Shown one piece after another: positions 22,553 through 32,692 of a DNA stretch of 64,000 nt. Position 1 is the stretch's first letter. The number at the start of each line of letters is the position of its first letter. The stretch spans positions 23,846,003 through 23,910,002 of the forward strand of contig OZ024806.1 of the NCBI GenBank assembly GCA_964017045.1, written 5' to 3'. Source of the DNA: Omphiscola glabra (Eukaryota; Mollusca; Gastropoda; Lymnaeidae). The notes under the pieces were generated by a model. The model did not search any database. It was not told the origin of the DNA and saw only the letters and a list, made by a program, of their open reading frames with translations. The position numbers and the translations under genes are program-made.

Positions 22553-23358
22553 ACACATTACTGATTCTTAGAGTTTTGCGGTTTAAAAGAATATCAATTG
22601 CTACATTTCTGACCCAACAACATCAGATGAGTAATGTGCTCCAAGTAAACTTGCCCAGAAATAGACTGACCAACTCAGCTTTATCTATAAGGATTTATTG
22701 AAGGGATTTAGATTATATTCCGTGGGACGATCGAGTTTATACATGAGATTATAGGATTAGGGTCAAGGAGGTGAATTATGGTCAAAATCTAGTTCAGGAC
22801 TAACCGAAGTCACTTAACTTCTTTCGTTAGTTGAATGAAAACAGCCCTTGTTAGGTCCATAACCCAAGTGTAGATAGAATTACACAGCAATTATATCTGC
22901 GTTTAGTAGAAGATTGCTAGATTGTTGTTTAGCATGTAGCGTATTTCTGTAAAGGCAATTAACTTTGTTCCAAATTGGTAGCTTTGTCTCACGACGAATT
23001 AGCTCTGAAACCGGTCTGGAAAATTTCCCCAAACTATTTGTTTACCTTTATTTATTCCGTTAAATAAAACAATTTAAACTTGTGTTCCAAAATTTTATTA
23101 TTATTATTATTATTTTTTTTTTTACATTTCTTGCTGTCCTAGATTTTAGTGAGGGTTGTGGGGGGGGGGGGGTAAAAGAAAACAATCTTGAACAGCCAAG
23201 ACAACATTTCTTCTGTTCATGTAAAGAGTCAGTGATAGAGAGACAGGTTGGGGTAAGGTAAGGGGGGAAGGGATGTCCTGGCTGGGCTGGATTGGATGGA
23301 TGATAACAGATGATAACAGCGATGACCGTGATAAAAAGGATTCCCTAGAGTGTGCTTA
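22553..23358. other. AT-rich spacer
   Basis: Contains an (ATT)n tract near 23097-23114 and a poly-G run near 23160. No exon seen. Confidence 0.4.
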
Positions 23359-23359
23359 G

Positions 23360-23785
23360 GTTGTGTGGCGTGTCGAATGCTGTGTGGTGTGTTGAATCTT
23401 GTGAGGCACGTTGAATGATGTGTGGTGTGCTGAATGCTGTGTGGTGTGTTGAATGCCGTGTGGTGTGTTGAATAGTGTGTGGTAAGAATGATGTGTGGTA
23501 AGCATGATGTGTGGTAAGAATGATGTGTGGTAAGAATACTGTGTGGTAAGAATGATGTGTGTTAAGAATGATGTGTGGTAAGAATGCTGTGTGGTAAGAA
23601 TACTGTGTGGTAAGAATGATGTGTGGTAAGCATGATGTGTGGTAAGAATGATGTGTGGTAAGAATACTGTGTGGTAAGAATACTGTGTGGTAAGAATGAT
23701 GTGTGTTAAGAATGATGTGTGGTAAGAATGCTGTGTGGTAAGAATGATGTGTGGTACGTTGAATGCTGTGTGGTTTAACTGTTGG
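23360..23785. repeat. 16-bp minisatellite
   Basis: About 26 copies of GTGTGGTAAGAATGAT, with left-hand copies reading GTGTGTTGAATGCTGT. The two subtypes are segregated, and repeated orders of GAT, ACT and GCT endings show block duplication. The minus-strand His/Tyr-rich frame is an array by-product. Confidence 0.94.
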
Positions 23786-24002
23786 CATGTGGCTGTCTTG
23801 AATTATCGTGTGGCTCTTCAAAAACGTTGTTTCACAATCTGATTAAAGACAATACCTTTGCCAAAAACACCTTGTATTTAGGATATTCAGCAAGGCGTTA
23901 CATCGTCATGTCGCTTCTCTTGTTTTCTCATTATAAGTTTAGTAAACAGACAAGAATTACAATTTCATTAATATACAATTTAGTATGAACTTAAGCTAAC
24001 TA
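23786..24002. other. Spacer, no feature seen
   Basis: Short unique AT-rich stretch. Confidence 0.4.
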
Positions 24003-24203
24003 GCGACCCAAAGCTACAGTCATATGTCGGTACAACCGACCCAAAGCTACAGTCATATGTCGGTACAAGCGACCCAAAGCTACAGTCATATGTCGGTACA
24101 AGCGACCCAAAGCTACAGTCAAATGTCGGTACAAGCGACCCAAAGCTACAGTATTATGTCGGTACAAGCGACCCAAAGCTACAGTCATATGTTGGTACAA
24201 CTA
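24003..24203. repeat. 33-bp minisatellite
   Basis: Six copies of a unit containing CGACCCAAAGCTACAGTCAT then ATGTCGGTACAAG. Confidence 0.94.
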
Positions 24204-25349
24204 AGAAATGCCAAGAGATTCTTTGGAATGGATTACAATTTCATGACGCTTCAGGCAAAGGAAATAGGAAGATGGAATGGATGGTGTGGTCCGCCCTGGG
24301 TGCAACTTATCTTCGGACACCCTCTTCTGTCAACTTTATATACCTTATTAAACTTTTATGTCGTTGCATTGTATTCTGTATGCGTTGTATGGTTTTCTTA
24401 TTTGAGGGCGGCAAAGTCAAGTACCGCTCGGGGGGGGGGGCGGAAGGGGCAGAGATTTTGGAAACTCTGCACACTTCACTGGCTCATGCCAATAACAAAA
24501 TGTTTGTGAGATTTTGTTGGTTATATGCAGACATGCTGACCATATGCTACTCGGGAATCAGGCACGAAAACAAAACACCACCAAAAAAAACCTAACAATT
24601 TTGGAGTCGGTTCATTGATGTGAAACTCCGATTTGAGTCCCAAAGATTTCTTCATCTCTACACTGCGCACTCCCCCCCCCCCCCCCCTCTCACACACAAA
24701 GTCCTAGCAGCGAAATGAATGTTTAATTACAAACCAAATCACATTTCTCTTTCTTCTCACGACAAAGACATTCTCACAGCAGACGATTTGTATCAAACAT
24801 GGTCGCCGGGGCCTTGGTTTAATTGTTTTAACAAAAGCCTTATCGAGACCTGGGGTTGGGGGGTGTGTGGGGGGGGCGTTGGGTTGGGAGCGAGGAAGAA
24901 AACGTGGTGTTTGGGGGGATCATATTGATTTACGTATCGATTAGGCGTTTATCTCTCTGGTCACGTGATTCGTTAGTTTTTTTCTTTTTCTTCCAGACAT
25001 TTGATAATATGAGAAGTAGGATTTTTGTTGTGCCGAGTGACTTGATGTGGTCAGACAATGTGTATAAATACATGGCAAGGGAAGTGGAACGGGCCACAGA
25101 AAGGCGGCGTCTAAAATTGTTGGTCTTTTATTCCTTAACTAACTTATACATAAGGGTGACAGTTGTAACCGGAGTTATCGAACTTTGTCAAAGCGACACT
25201 ACTCCAGCTGCCATCTCAGGGTTATATATAAGGAACTGTGTTGAAGCCACGAGGAGGAAATAAAACAGGATATATGAAAACTTGAAACGAAAAGTTAGGA
25301 GAATATTTCCTATTTTAAAAAGGTACTCCCAAAAGTATTCCTAGCCTAC

Positions 25350-25394
<45 letters not shown>
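24204..25394. other. Intronic spacer with TE-like fragment and microsatellite
   Basis: About 24280-24460 has GGTGTGGTCCGCCCTGGGTG and a poly-G end that resemble sequence near 19480, probably a degraded DNA transposon. Poly-C lies near 24671, G-rich sequence near 24850 and a (GA)n tract at 25361-25390. No exon was supported. Confidence 0.45.
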
Positions 25395-25399
<5 letters not shown>

Positions 25400-26271
25400 A
25401 ACCTCGGTTATCGAATAAAATCCGTTCCGCCAGTCAGTTCTTAAAGGTAAATGTTTGTTAGCTGAAATAATTGTTACTACTGTAATCACTTCACATTCCA
25501 TGAATCTGTTCCAACTTTAGGAATATGGTCTGTTTACATTTTTAAGTCTTGTTCTGTAAGTAAAATATATATTTTTGTATCTGCACGAACCAACAGCCTT
25601 TCCGTGTCATAATAACATGAAGAGTTACACTGAAACGGGCAAACTATGTCTAGATCCAGCCATGCTGGCGGCTTCAAGTCTTCAGCTCCGGCACGTGCAC
25701 TCGCTGTTTTAGGACAACACATCACTCGGCAACTGCCTGGCCTTTCAACAAAACTATTGTCTAGCTAAGTCTATCTACAGCCAGCTGCTGTCATTCATCC
25801 TAGCAAGCAACAGTTCTTCTACTTTCTCCGGCACTTTTAGACTTTTGCACGCCTTTAGCCGCACACCAGTCGCCTTTCTGTAGAACCCTCGGAAATACGA
25901 AGGCCATTATCGTCTGATAAAAGAACACATTTCTTTACTTTCACGCATATATGATTTATATTTAGTAACGCTTCTCTCTGTAAGCGCCATGATGGCGGCT
26001 ACAATAACAAAACAAAAACAAAAAACAAACAAACAAACAACAACTTAGAAGTAACAAAAGAAATGTTGCAGCACAGCACTCCGAAAAATGATGGCTACTG
26101 ACAACCCACCAAAGCTCTCACTAATGGGTCGGTGGGTTGCGTGCACTGAAGTATGCGAATATTCGTAGCCCGAATTACCGTTCGTTAACCGAGGCAAAAA
26201 AGTATCCACGAAACGTTTTCGTTAACGGATTTGTTTGTTAACCTAGCCATTCATTACCCGAGGTTCCACCG
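25395..26271. mobile_element. Tigger/pogo-like nonautonomous element
   Basis: The left end reads GTGAAACCTCGGTTATCGAA and the right end reads TTACCCGAGGTTCCACCG, an inverted terminal repeat of the AACCTCGGTTA type seen in Tc1/mariner-related Tigger elements. Subterminal AACGGATTTGTTTGTTAACC mirrors left-end AATCCGTTCC. The right end is followed by TA; the left TA is lost in a (GA)n tract. The 877 bp hold no transposase frame. Confidence 0.65.
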
Positions 26272-26439
26272 TATTCACATAGACACATGTACGAATGCGA
26301 TGTTTTATATAAAAGTCAAAAGAACCGCCCGGGCCGAGCGCCTCGCTGGCCCACGAAATTCCACCCCCCCCCTTTTACAGTCACCATTACGAGGTGGATG
26401 GTGTTTGGCGTTTTAAAATTCCATGTAATTATTCGCAGT

Positions 26440-27082
26440 AAACATTAATTCAACTATCCACACCTGGTCACTATTAACTTGTAACATTTTTTCAATTATC
26501 CACACCTGGTCACTATTAACTTGTAACATTTTTTCAATTATCCACACCTGGTCACTATTAACTTGTAACATTTTTTCAATTATCCACACCTGGTCACTAT
26601 TAACTTGTAACATTTTTTCAATTATCCACACCTGGTCACTATTAACTTGTAACATTTTTTCAATTATCCACACCTGGTCACTATTAACTTGTAACATTTT
26701 TTCAATTATCCACACCTGGTCACTATTAACTTGTAACATTTTTTCAATTATCCACACCTGGTCACTATTAACTTGTAACATTTTTTCAATTATCCACACC
26801 TGGTCACTATTAACTTGTAACATTTTTTCAATTATCCACACCTGGTCACTATTAACTTGTAACATTTTTTCAATTATCCACACCTGGTCACTATTAACTT
26901 GTAACATTTTTTCAATTATCCACACCTGGTCACTATTATCTTGTAACATTAATTAAACTATCCACACCTGGTCACTATTATCTTGTAACATTAATTCAAC
27001 TATCCACACCTGGTCACTATTATCTTGTAACATTAATTCAACTATCCACACCTGGTCACTATTATCTTGTAACATTAATTCA
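26440..27082. repeat. 42-bp minisatellite, nearly invariant, just upstream of the coding exon
   Basis: Fifteen copies of a unit containing CACACCTGGTCACTATTAAC then TTGTAACATTTTTTCAATTATC. The central 11 to 12 are essentially identical. The last four carry ACTATTATC and ATTAATTCAAC variants. Each unit holds a CACCTG E-box. The array ends about 40 bp before the acceptor of the first GATA coding exon. The minus-strand 14-residue-periodic frame is not regarded as a gene. Confidence 0.96.
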
Positions 27083-27124
27083 ATCAGCTTTAATCAACCT
27101 TAACAAAAACCATTTTGTCGACAG

Positions 27125-27230
27125 ATCGAAGAGTTGGAACGGCAAACTGGCAAGTCACGGTCAGAGACAGACTTTTCCCGGGAACTCCTCTCTGTCCATC
27201 GGAATCCCGGAGTTTTGACGAAGGCGGGGG
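27125..27230 (+). other. 5' untranslated part of the first GATA coding exon
   Basis: A CAG acceptor ends at 27124 after a branch-like CTTAAC but with a weak pyrimidine tract. No ATG occurs between 27125 and 27230, and the reading frame of the protein has a TGA at 27216-27218. Translation therefore cannot enter from upstream without splicing inside this stretch. Confidence 0.5.
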
Positions 27231-27732
27231 ATGCAGCCTGGGCTGACCCTTAGTGCGCACCTGACCCCCGGACCACTGCTCGCCAGTCGGGAAGTGGAGA
27301 GCTTCTTTGACAACCTCGACAGCAAGCGCACGAACGGTCGCTTGACCACCGGACACGAAGTGGAAAAGCAGCGGACCGGCAAGAAGAACCCCGAGGGTGA
27401 TTTGCGCACCGGCTGCGCAGGAAGTTTCGGGGATTCCCTGAATAACAGCAGTGACTGCACCACGGAATCGAGCAGCGGCAGCGTGTTCAGCCCCGACAGC
27501 ACGTCGACAGAGGGAGGGCCGTTCAAATCCGAGGCCGGGAACTTCTGCGGACAGGTGAACCTCAACAACAGCGACGCGAGCCGCTTCGGCGCTGACGTGA
27601 ACAGCTTCGGCGGCGTCTTTAGGAGCACGGGTGACGCCCCTGAAAACAGGATGTACCAAGGGGGTCTGGCGTTGTCGGCTCCCGGTTCTGGGTACGGCCA
27701 GGAGTCGGTGGGTAACGGATACCTCCATTCTG
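27231..27732 (+). CDS. GATA4/5/6-type transcription factor, first coding exon (N-terminus)
   Basis: It encodes residues 1-167 plus the first base of a split Gly codon. GATA4/5/6 factors bind WGATAR DNA in the nucleus and act in endoderm, gut and heart or visceral mesoderm specification. The visible hallmark is MYQGGLAL at residues 141-148 followed by a Tyr/Gly/Ser stretch, the start of the family's conserved N-terminal activation region. Residues 1-140 are an extension with a Ser/Thr/Asn-rich stretch (about 68-95). The start at 27231 is the first ATG after an in-frame TGA and has G at -3. ATG 27651 (the MYQ codon, A at -3) is a shorter alternative matching vertebrate-length proteins. The donor TCTG|GTAAGC at 27733 gives phase 1. 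Codon use is GC-rich, unlike the flanks. The antisense open frame over the same bases is a shadow. Confidence 0.85.
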
Positions 27733-28095
27733 GTAAGCTGTTAAAATCAGTGCTTAATTCTACTTTTCTTTTCTTCTTCTTTTATTTGCAAAAAAACACT
27801 TTTCTGAATTTTGACACACGATTAATATTAGATAATAAATAAAGGACTGCGTTCAAGCTGTGTGAAGTAAATAGTAGGGCAAGGTATATGAATCAAAAGA
27901 CAGGACAAAAGAATATGAACGTTTCGGCTAAGAGCCTTCCTCATCAGACGGGAAAACGAAAATACGACAAGAAACAAAGAACAGTTTAAAAAACTTAAGG
28001 GATAGCAATTGTTATTGTCGGAATAATACTTTGTCTTTATTTCAGGGTATTTCGCAGCACTATAATTCGCATCTCTACTCTCTTTCCTTTCACAG
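27733..28095 (+). other. Intron between GATA coding exons
   Basis: A 363-bp phase-1 intron with GTAAGC donor and TTTCCTTTCACAG acceptor. Its middle contains a Penelope-type hammerhead-like core on the minus strand, so it has received a mobile-element fragment. Confidence 0.85.
27921..27947 (-). ncRNA. Hammerhead-ribozyme-like core (Penelope-like element remnant)
   Basis: On the minus strand the order is CTGATGA, a GGAAGGCTCTTAGCC segment able to form a GGCT/AGCC helix, then GAAAC. This is the conserved box arrangement of hammerhead ribozymes, in the form reported in Penelope-like retroelements. I could not pair a convincing helix I around it, so self-cleavage is doubtful. A related, more decayed copy is at 47545-47568. 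Confidence 0.4.
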
Positions 28096-28443
28096 GTTCC
28101 AACCCGGTGTATGTGCCGTCAACGAGAGCCATGCTTCCCGTCCAGTACATGGGCACGCCCATCCAGAACATGACCACGCCCACCACGTCCTCGCTGTGGA
28201 CGTCGCCGAATGACGTCACGGCCTACACCCCGGCCGGCACGATCCACTCCTCGGCCGGGTTTCCCTTCAACTCCGCGGCCTCGGCGGCCGGTCGCAATGA
28301 CGGCACGGCCGGTTTCGGAGCGCCCTTGGGGCGCCACGCCGGACTCGGGGGCTACCCGACTTACATGGGGGCGGATCTGTCACCTTGGAACACATTCAAC
28401 AATATGGCTCTGCAGCAAGGCTTTAGGCCAACCACTGGACCTG
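28096..28443 (+). CDS. GATA4/5/6-type transcription factor, second coding exon
   Basis: It encodes residues 168 (split Gly) to 283 and ends in phase 1. It opens with GSNPVYVPSTRAMLPVQYMG and continues with SSLWTSP (199-205), AYTPAG, GFPFNS and YPTYMGADLSPWNTF (about 254-268). These match, in order, the conserved N-terminal blocks of GATA4/5/6 proteins, so the subfamily call does not depend on the zinc fingers. The acceptor is TTTCCTTTCACAG and the donor is CCTG|GTAAGT at 28444. The next exon should encode the CVNCGA-type first zinc finger; I found none to 64000, so the gene continues to the right. The exon is GC-rich and contains TGACGTCA at 28211-28218. Confidence 0.9.
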
Positions 28444-28722
28444 GTAAGTACAGCTGGAAATCGTTGTATGAATATTTTTTTTTAATATATAAAGGAAATG
28501 TCAGATTTCATGGTATATATAGGAGTGGTCCCCAACCTCTGGTACGCGTACCGCTTGGGGGTACGCTAAATTTTTAATGATTATGGCTGGAAACGGCAAC
28601 AATATTTATTTTTACAAGAAGTTTTAATTTAATATAAAAAGGGGAGGGGGGGGGGGTCATAAAAAATCTTTTAAAGGCGTATTGGTCCAATAATTAGAAT
28701 TACAATCCAAAGTTGCGACTCC
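28444..28722. other. Start of the large GATA intron
   Basis: Unique AT-rich sequence. GGAGTGGTCCCCAACCTCTG at about 28523-28542, then TACGCGTACCGCTTGGGGGT, resembles a hAT end, but no partner end was found. A poly-G run follows near 28645. Confidence 0.45.
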
Positions 28723-28990
28723 CTCAGTCCTACATTACATAATCTCTCAGTACTACATCATACATTACAGAATCTCTCAGTCCTACATCACACATTACAG
28801 AATCTCTCAGTACTACATCATACATTACAGAATCTCTCAGTCCTACATCACACATTACAGAATCTCTCAGTACTACATCATACATTACAGAATCTCTCAG
28901 TCCTACATCACACATTACAGAATCTCTCAGTACTACATCATACATTACAGCATCTCTCAGTCCTACATCATACATTACAGAATCCCTCAT
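28723..28990. repeat. 30-bp minisatellite arranged as 60-bp dimers
   Basis: Nine copies of a unit containing AATCTCTCAGTACTACATCA then TACATTACAG. Odd and even copies differ regularly (CAGTACTACATCATAC or CAGTCCTACATCACAC), a clear two-unit higher-order repeat. Confidence 0.94.
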
Positions 28991-29479
28991 TCTTACACTA
29001 CAGAATCCCCAAATCCTTCTTCATGCAATACACAACCTCTCCAGCCTACATTAAAACATCCAGCCACCGCTATTTCTTCACGTGTATTCCTCCGCCATAT
29101 AACTCTCCATCAGCACTCCTTTGATACGAGCGTGGGAGGAACTCGCTGTTACGCTTGTCAAGACAAGAGGGAATTAATCCAAAGACAAGCGAAGCGAGAT
29201 GACGGAACTTTTTTTGTGAAAGGGTTAAAAAAAAAAAAAAAGTTAAAGCAGGTTCCAATTTCAGGTCTCCGTTAATGTGTTGTCTTGAGATGAACTCTGT
29301 ATTTGAAGTATGCAGCAAGGTGTTCGTTGTGGGGAGGGAAGGGGAGGATGGGGGTCTGGTTGTCGAGTAAAGGGTTCTGGGGTCAGCGAAAAAAGCGTGT
29401 AGGCGGTGGCGTAACCTGGTGATTAATTTATGGAGTTAAATTTGGATGAATAACAGGTACTTGTCATATGATGATAGCA
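28991..29479. other. Intronic spacer, no gene seen
   Basis: Unique sequence with poly-A near 29227 and G-rich sequence after 29330. Confidence 0.4.
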
Positions 29480-29655
29480 CGGTCTTGTGGTCGGGATCTT
29501 ACGTTCGGGGTCGGGATCTTGTGGTCGGGGTCTTACTTTCGGGGTTTTGGGGGTCGGGGTCTTTTTGGTGGGGTCTTGTGGTAGGTGTCTTGTGGTCGGG
29601 TTCTTGTGAGCGTTGTTTTGGGGTCGGGACCTTGGAACTGGTGTCTTGTGGTCTA
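29480..29655. repeat. G/T-rich degenerate repeat
   Basis: Repeated GGTCGGGATCTTGTGGTCGG-like phrases of about 14-28 bp, strongly G/T-skewed. Confidence 0.7.
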
Positions 29656-29832
29656 GAGGTGTCTCTGGGCTCGTCCATTAGTTAGTAGCGGTTGTATGCT
29701 TAATTACAATCAGTGTCTATGTGCACAGCCATTAGTTAGTACCGTTTGTATGTTTAAACTACAACCAGTGTCTTTGGACAAGTCCATTAGTTTAGTACCG
29801 TTTGTATGTTTAACTACAACCAGTGACTCTGG
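29656..29832. repeat. About 55-bp repeat, three copies
   Basis: The unit contains CCATTAGTTAGTACCGTTTG then TATGTTTAACTACAACCAGT. Copies differ by small indels. Confidence 0.85.
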
Positions 29833-30124
29833 TCACGCGCTGGCCGGCCGGGCCTAAGATAGGAAGACCCGTTCAGCTCGCAGCATTGCGACTGACCTTC
29901 GTCGCTTGTGGCTGATAACATTTTGTGTAAAAACGATAACCGGTGCGATAACATCGGGGGGGAAGATGAAAGGACCGGCCAATGTTTGTTCTGCTCTACA
30001 ACGGGGTACGTTGGAGGCCCCAGGGGGCGGGGAGATAAGAGGGGTGCGTGGATGACAGTGGCTGCGTGCTGGTGGTGGTGTTGTGAGGTATGTCGTGTGT
30101 CGTAGTTTGTTCGGTATTGAGAGG
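29833..30124. other. Intronic spacer, CpG-moderate
   Basis: No gene recognised; it directly precedes the LINE fragment. Confidence 0.4.
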
Positions 30125-30460
30125 CGTAAACACATTGACACACCCCGAAGCAGTTCCGACTTTTAAAAACAAGAGCCCAGTACAGGAGCTCCTCATTCCT
30201 GCCGAAGACAATAAGGGACTGGAGCAAGTTTCCAAAAGCAACATTTGAGGCGACTACACTTGACACATTTGCGTCTTTTGCCTCCTGCCTTCCAACCCCC
30301 AGTTCATAACACCATTGCTGGGTTACCCTTGCAACCAGTGAAGTATCCCCTTCAAAACCACGCGCAGTAACATCACGAACCCCTCTGAAACATAGGAGCC
30401 AAAATGATCAATTCATTGATCGTGGGCCCTCAAAATATAGAAGAATAAGAAGATTCTACT
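30125..30460 (+). mobile_element. Non-LTR retrotransposon 3' end, second copy
   Basis: The plus-strand frame reads KTRAQYRSSSFLPKTIRDWS, a DTFASFASCLP tail and a TAA at 30307-30309. It matches the C-terminus found on the minus strand at 1343-1636. The 3' UTR carries the same ATGATCAATTCATTGATC palindrome and GGGCCCTC string. The copy is 5'-truncated and inserted in the GATA intron in sense orientation. Confidence 0.85.
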
Positions 30461-31354
30461 GCTTTGTTGTTATATTTTTGGGGTGTGTTACGGCCTACTT
30501 CCATTGCGGCCTCCAAATGTTACGGCCTTCATACTCTACGGCCTACTCTCGTTGTCTAGGATTCTCATCAGGTCCACACAATGAAACAATTACACTATTA
30601 AGTCCACAAATGTTACCGAGTTTCATAAGTCAATTCTGATACAACTGTGTGGTCTCATCAGGAGACACCAATACCTAATCACACAATCAAAGTCTTCCTC
30701 ACACACGTATGGAATAAAGCTCAGCCTAACACAGGACTCTCACGATCTCAACATCTCTGTATTCTCTCTCAGGTCTTCCTATGCAAATCTCTTGTCTTCC
30801 CTTGCAATCTCTCGATCTCTCCCTCGACTAACCAACACACTGTCCTTTTATACCCGCACTTGTTTATTCATAATTCCCCTGTCAGCCAATGACCATTCAG
30901 CTACACTAATACAATTCATAACAACTCACGCACCCAAAAAGTATTCACACTAACAACAGTTGTTCTCACATTCAAACTCTCACCATGCATGGACAACCTT
31001 TCATACCAAAACATCACGCTACTAAATCATTTTCACAACAGGGTGTGGGGGTTGTTGTTGTATGGTTGGGGGGGGGGGGTGATTTAGTCTTGCTGTTTAT
31101 AATACATCTTAGTCTATATATTAAATCACGATTGAAGATGGCGATTGGCAAAGACGTCAATCCTCATTTTCTTAGAGCGGTGAAGACGCGTGTCTTTAAA
31201 TAGAGAGATACGCCCACTAATGGATATAAAGCGATGCGCCCTTACTAATTGATAACAAAAAAGAAGAGGTGCGCTAACTAATAACTAATAATATGAAGAT
31301 ATATACTTAATTCTAGAAAATTATATCTATCGAAGGCGACGATCTGGATCTGAG
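30461..31354. other. Intronic spacer, no gene seen
   Basis: Unique sequence, C- and A-rich in part, with poly-G near 31070. No exon supported. Confidence 0.4.
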
Positions 31355-31491
31355 TCCCAGGAAAGGGTGCGAAAGTCCGTCCAAGACTAGGACGGCAGTA
31401 TTTTTTTTATATTCAAAGGCGGCATTTCCGACCAACTGCTGAATTTTTTTTTTTCGCATAAGGAGGTGGCAAACCTAGCTACGCACCAGGG
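31355..31491. mobile_element. Possible decayed MITE of the CAGTGGCGTAG family
   Basis: The right end reads AACCTAGCTACGCACCAGG, and the interior GGCGGCATTTCCGACCAACT resembles the interiors at 17530 and 60500. The left end is eroded. Confidence 0.45.
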
Positions 31492-32234
31492 GGGCGTAAT
31501 TTGACAACTATTGATAAGTTAGAGCCCAATGAGTGGAAACCAGCGGTTAATTGCTACGAATTTACAGTAACAAGCCATGATCAGTGCAGTGAACCACAAC
31601 GCTCTTTTACTGGCTTCCACCTAACAAACAACCGCGTGCGACATGATATGCCATAGATAAGCCTTTGACAAATCTCGCTTTGCGAACTCTTACGAAGACT
31701 AGCAAACGCGTCGAGTCACTCTTACACACATCTACAACGAAGTTTCTTGACGGAATCCAAACTAGTGTAATCTTGTTCCATGAAAAAGTTGGAACTCATA
31801 AAATCATCTTATAATTCCATTTACATCTACGTGATTATATCATAGTAATCACACGAATGGCAGCGCTGACAAAACGATGAGTTCATAGAGGGCATCATAC
31901 TGTTGGTAGATGAAAGAGGTCTTCAAAAGGGGACCAATAGAATACCACTTCCGGGTCACATATTGCACAATAGTTTCCTTCGACAGGCGCACGTTGTGTA
32001 ATCTTGTCAGTGTAAGCACAGTGCGATGCAATAAAGGCGCTTGGATTAGGGAACTTGAAAAGTTGTGTGTAAGATCTCAATGGAATCTTTGATGTTTTAT
32101 TGCATCGGATAAGAAGAAACGGACTGGGCTTTTGAGCTGTGAGTAAAAACCAACACATCTACTTCCCTTTTAAAAATTATTTTGCATGTCATCTTCTGCT
32201 GACGATGTACCACGTCAAGGATGATAAACTCCAC
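31492..32234. other. Intronic spacer, no gene seen
   Basis: Unique sequence without recognisable element. Confidence 0.4.
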
Positions 32235-32692
32235 GATAAATATTTGACTTAAAGTTGCTGAGCTCTGTCTAATATTTGACAGAAAGTTGCTGAGCTCTGT
32301 CCAATGTTTGGCTGAAAGTTGCTGAGCTCTGTCCAATGTTTGGCTGAAAGTTGCTGAGCTCTGTCCAATGTTTGGCTTAAAGTTGCTGAGCTCTGTCCAA
32401 TGTTTGGCTGAAAGTTGCTGAGCTCTGTCTAATATTTGACAGAAAGTTGCTGAGCTCTGTCCAATGTTTGGTTGAAAGTTGCTGAGCTCTGTCTAATATT
32501 TGACAGAAAGTTGCTGAGCTCTGTCCAATGTTTGACTGAAAGTTGCAGAGCTCTGTCTAATATTTGACAGAAAGCTGCTGAGCTCTGTCCAATGTTTGGC
32601 TGAAAGTTGCTGAGCTCTGTCTAATATTTGACAGAAAGTTGCTGAGCTCTGTCCAATGTTTGATTGAAAGTTGCAGTGCTCTGTCCTATGCT
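32235..32692. repeat. 32-bp minisatellite with alternating subtypes
   Basis: About 14 copies of a unit containing AAGTTGCTGAGCTCTGTCCA then ATGTTTGGCTGA. Two subtypes (CCAATGTTTGGCTG and CTAATATTTGACAG) partly alternate, so 64-bp blocks have also been duplicated. Confidence 0.94.

Noticed and set aside
23345..23821. His/Tyr/Thr-rich minus-strand frame, possible metal-binding protein
   Set aside because: By-product of the 16-bp array; periodicity equals the DNA unit.
26413..26949. 178-codon minus-strand frame with a 14-residue repeat (KMLQVNSDQVWIIE)
   Set aside because: It follows exactly from the 42-bp minisatellite; no unique flanking domain, signal peptide or splice structure.
27090..27728. 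212-codon antisense frame over the first GATA coding exon
   Set aside because: The sense strand has family motifs, splice sites and phase; the antisense frame is a GC-rich shadow.
28523..28565. GTGGTCCCCAACCTCTGG as a hAT terminus
   Set aside because: No partner end or target duplication within 2 kb; kept only as a note in the intron entry.
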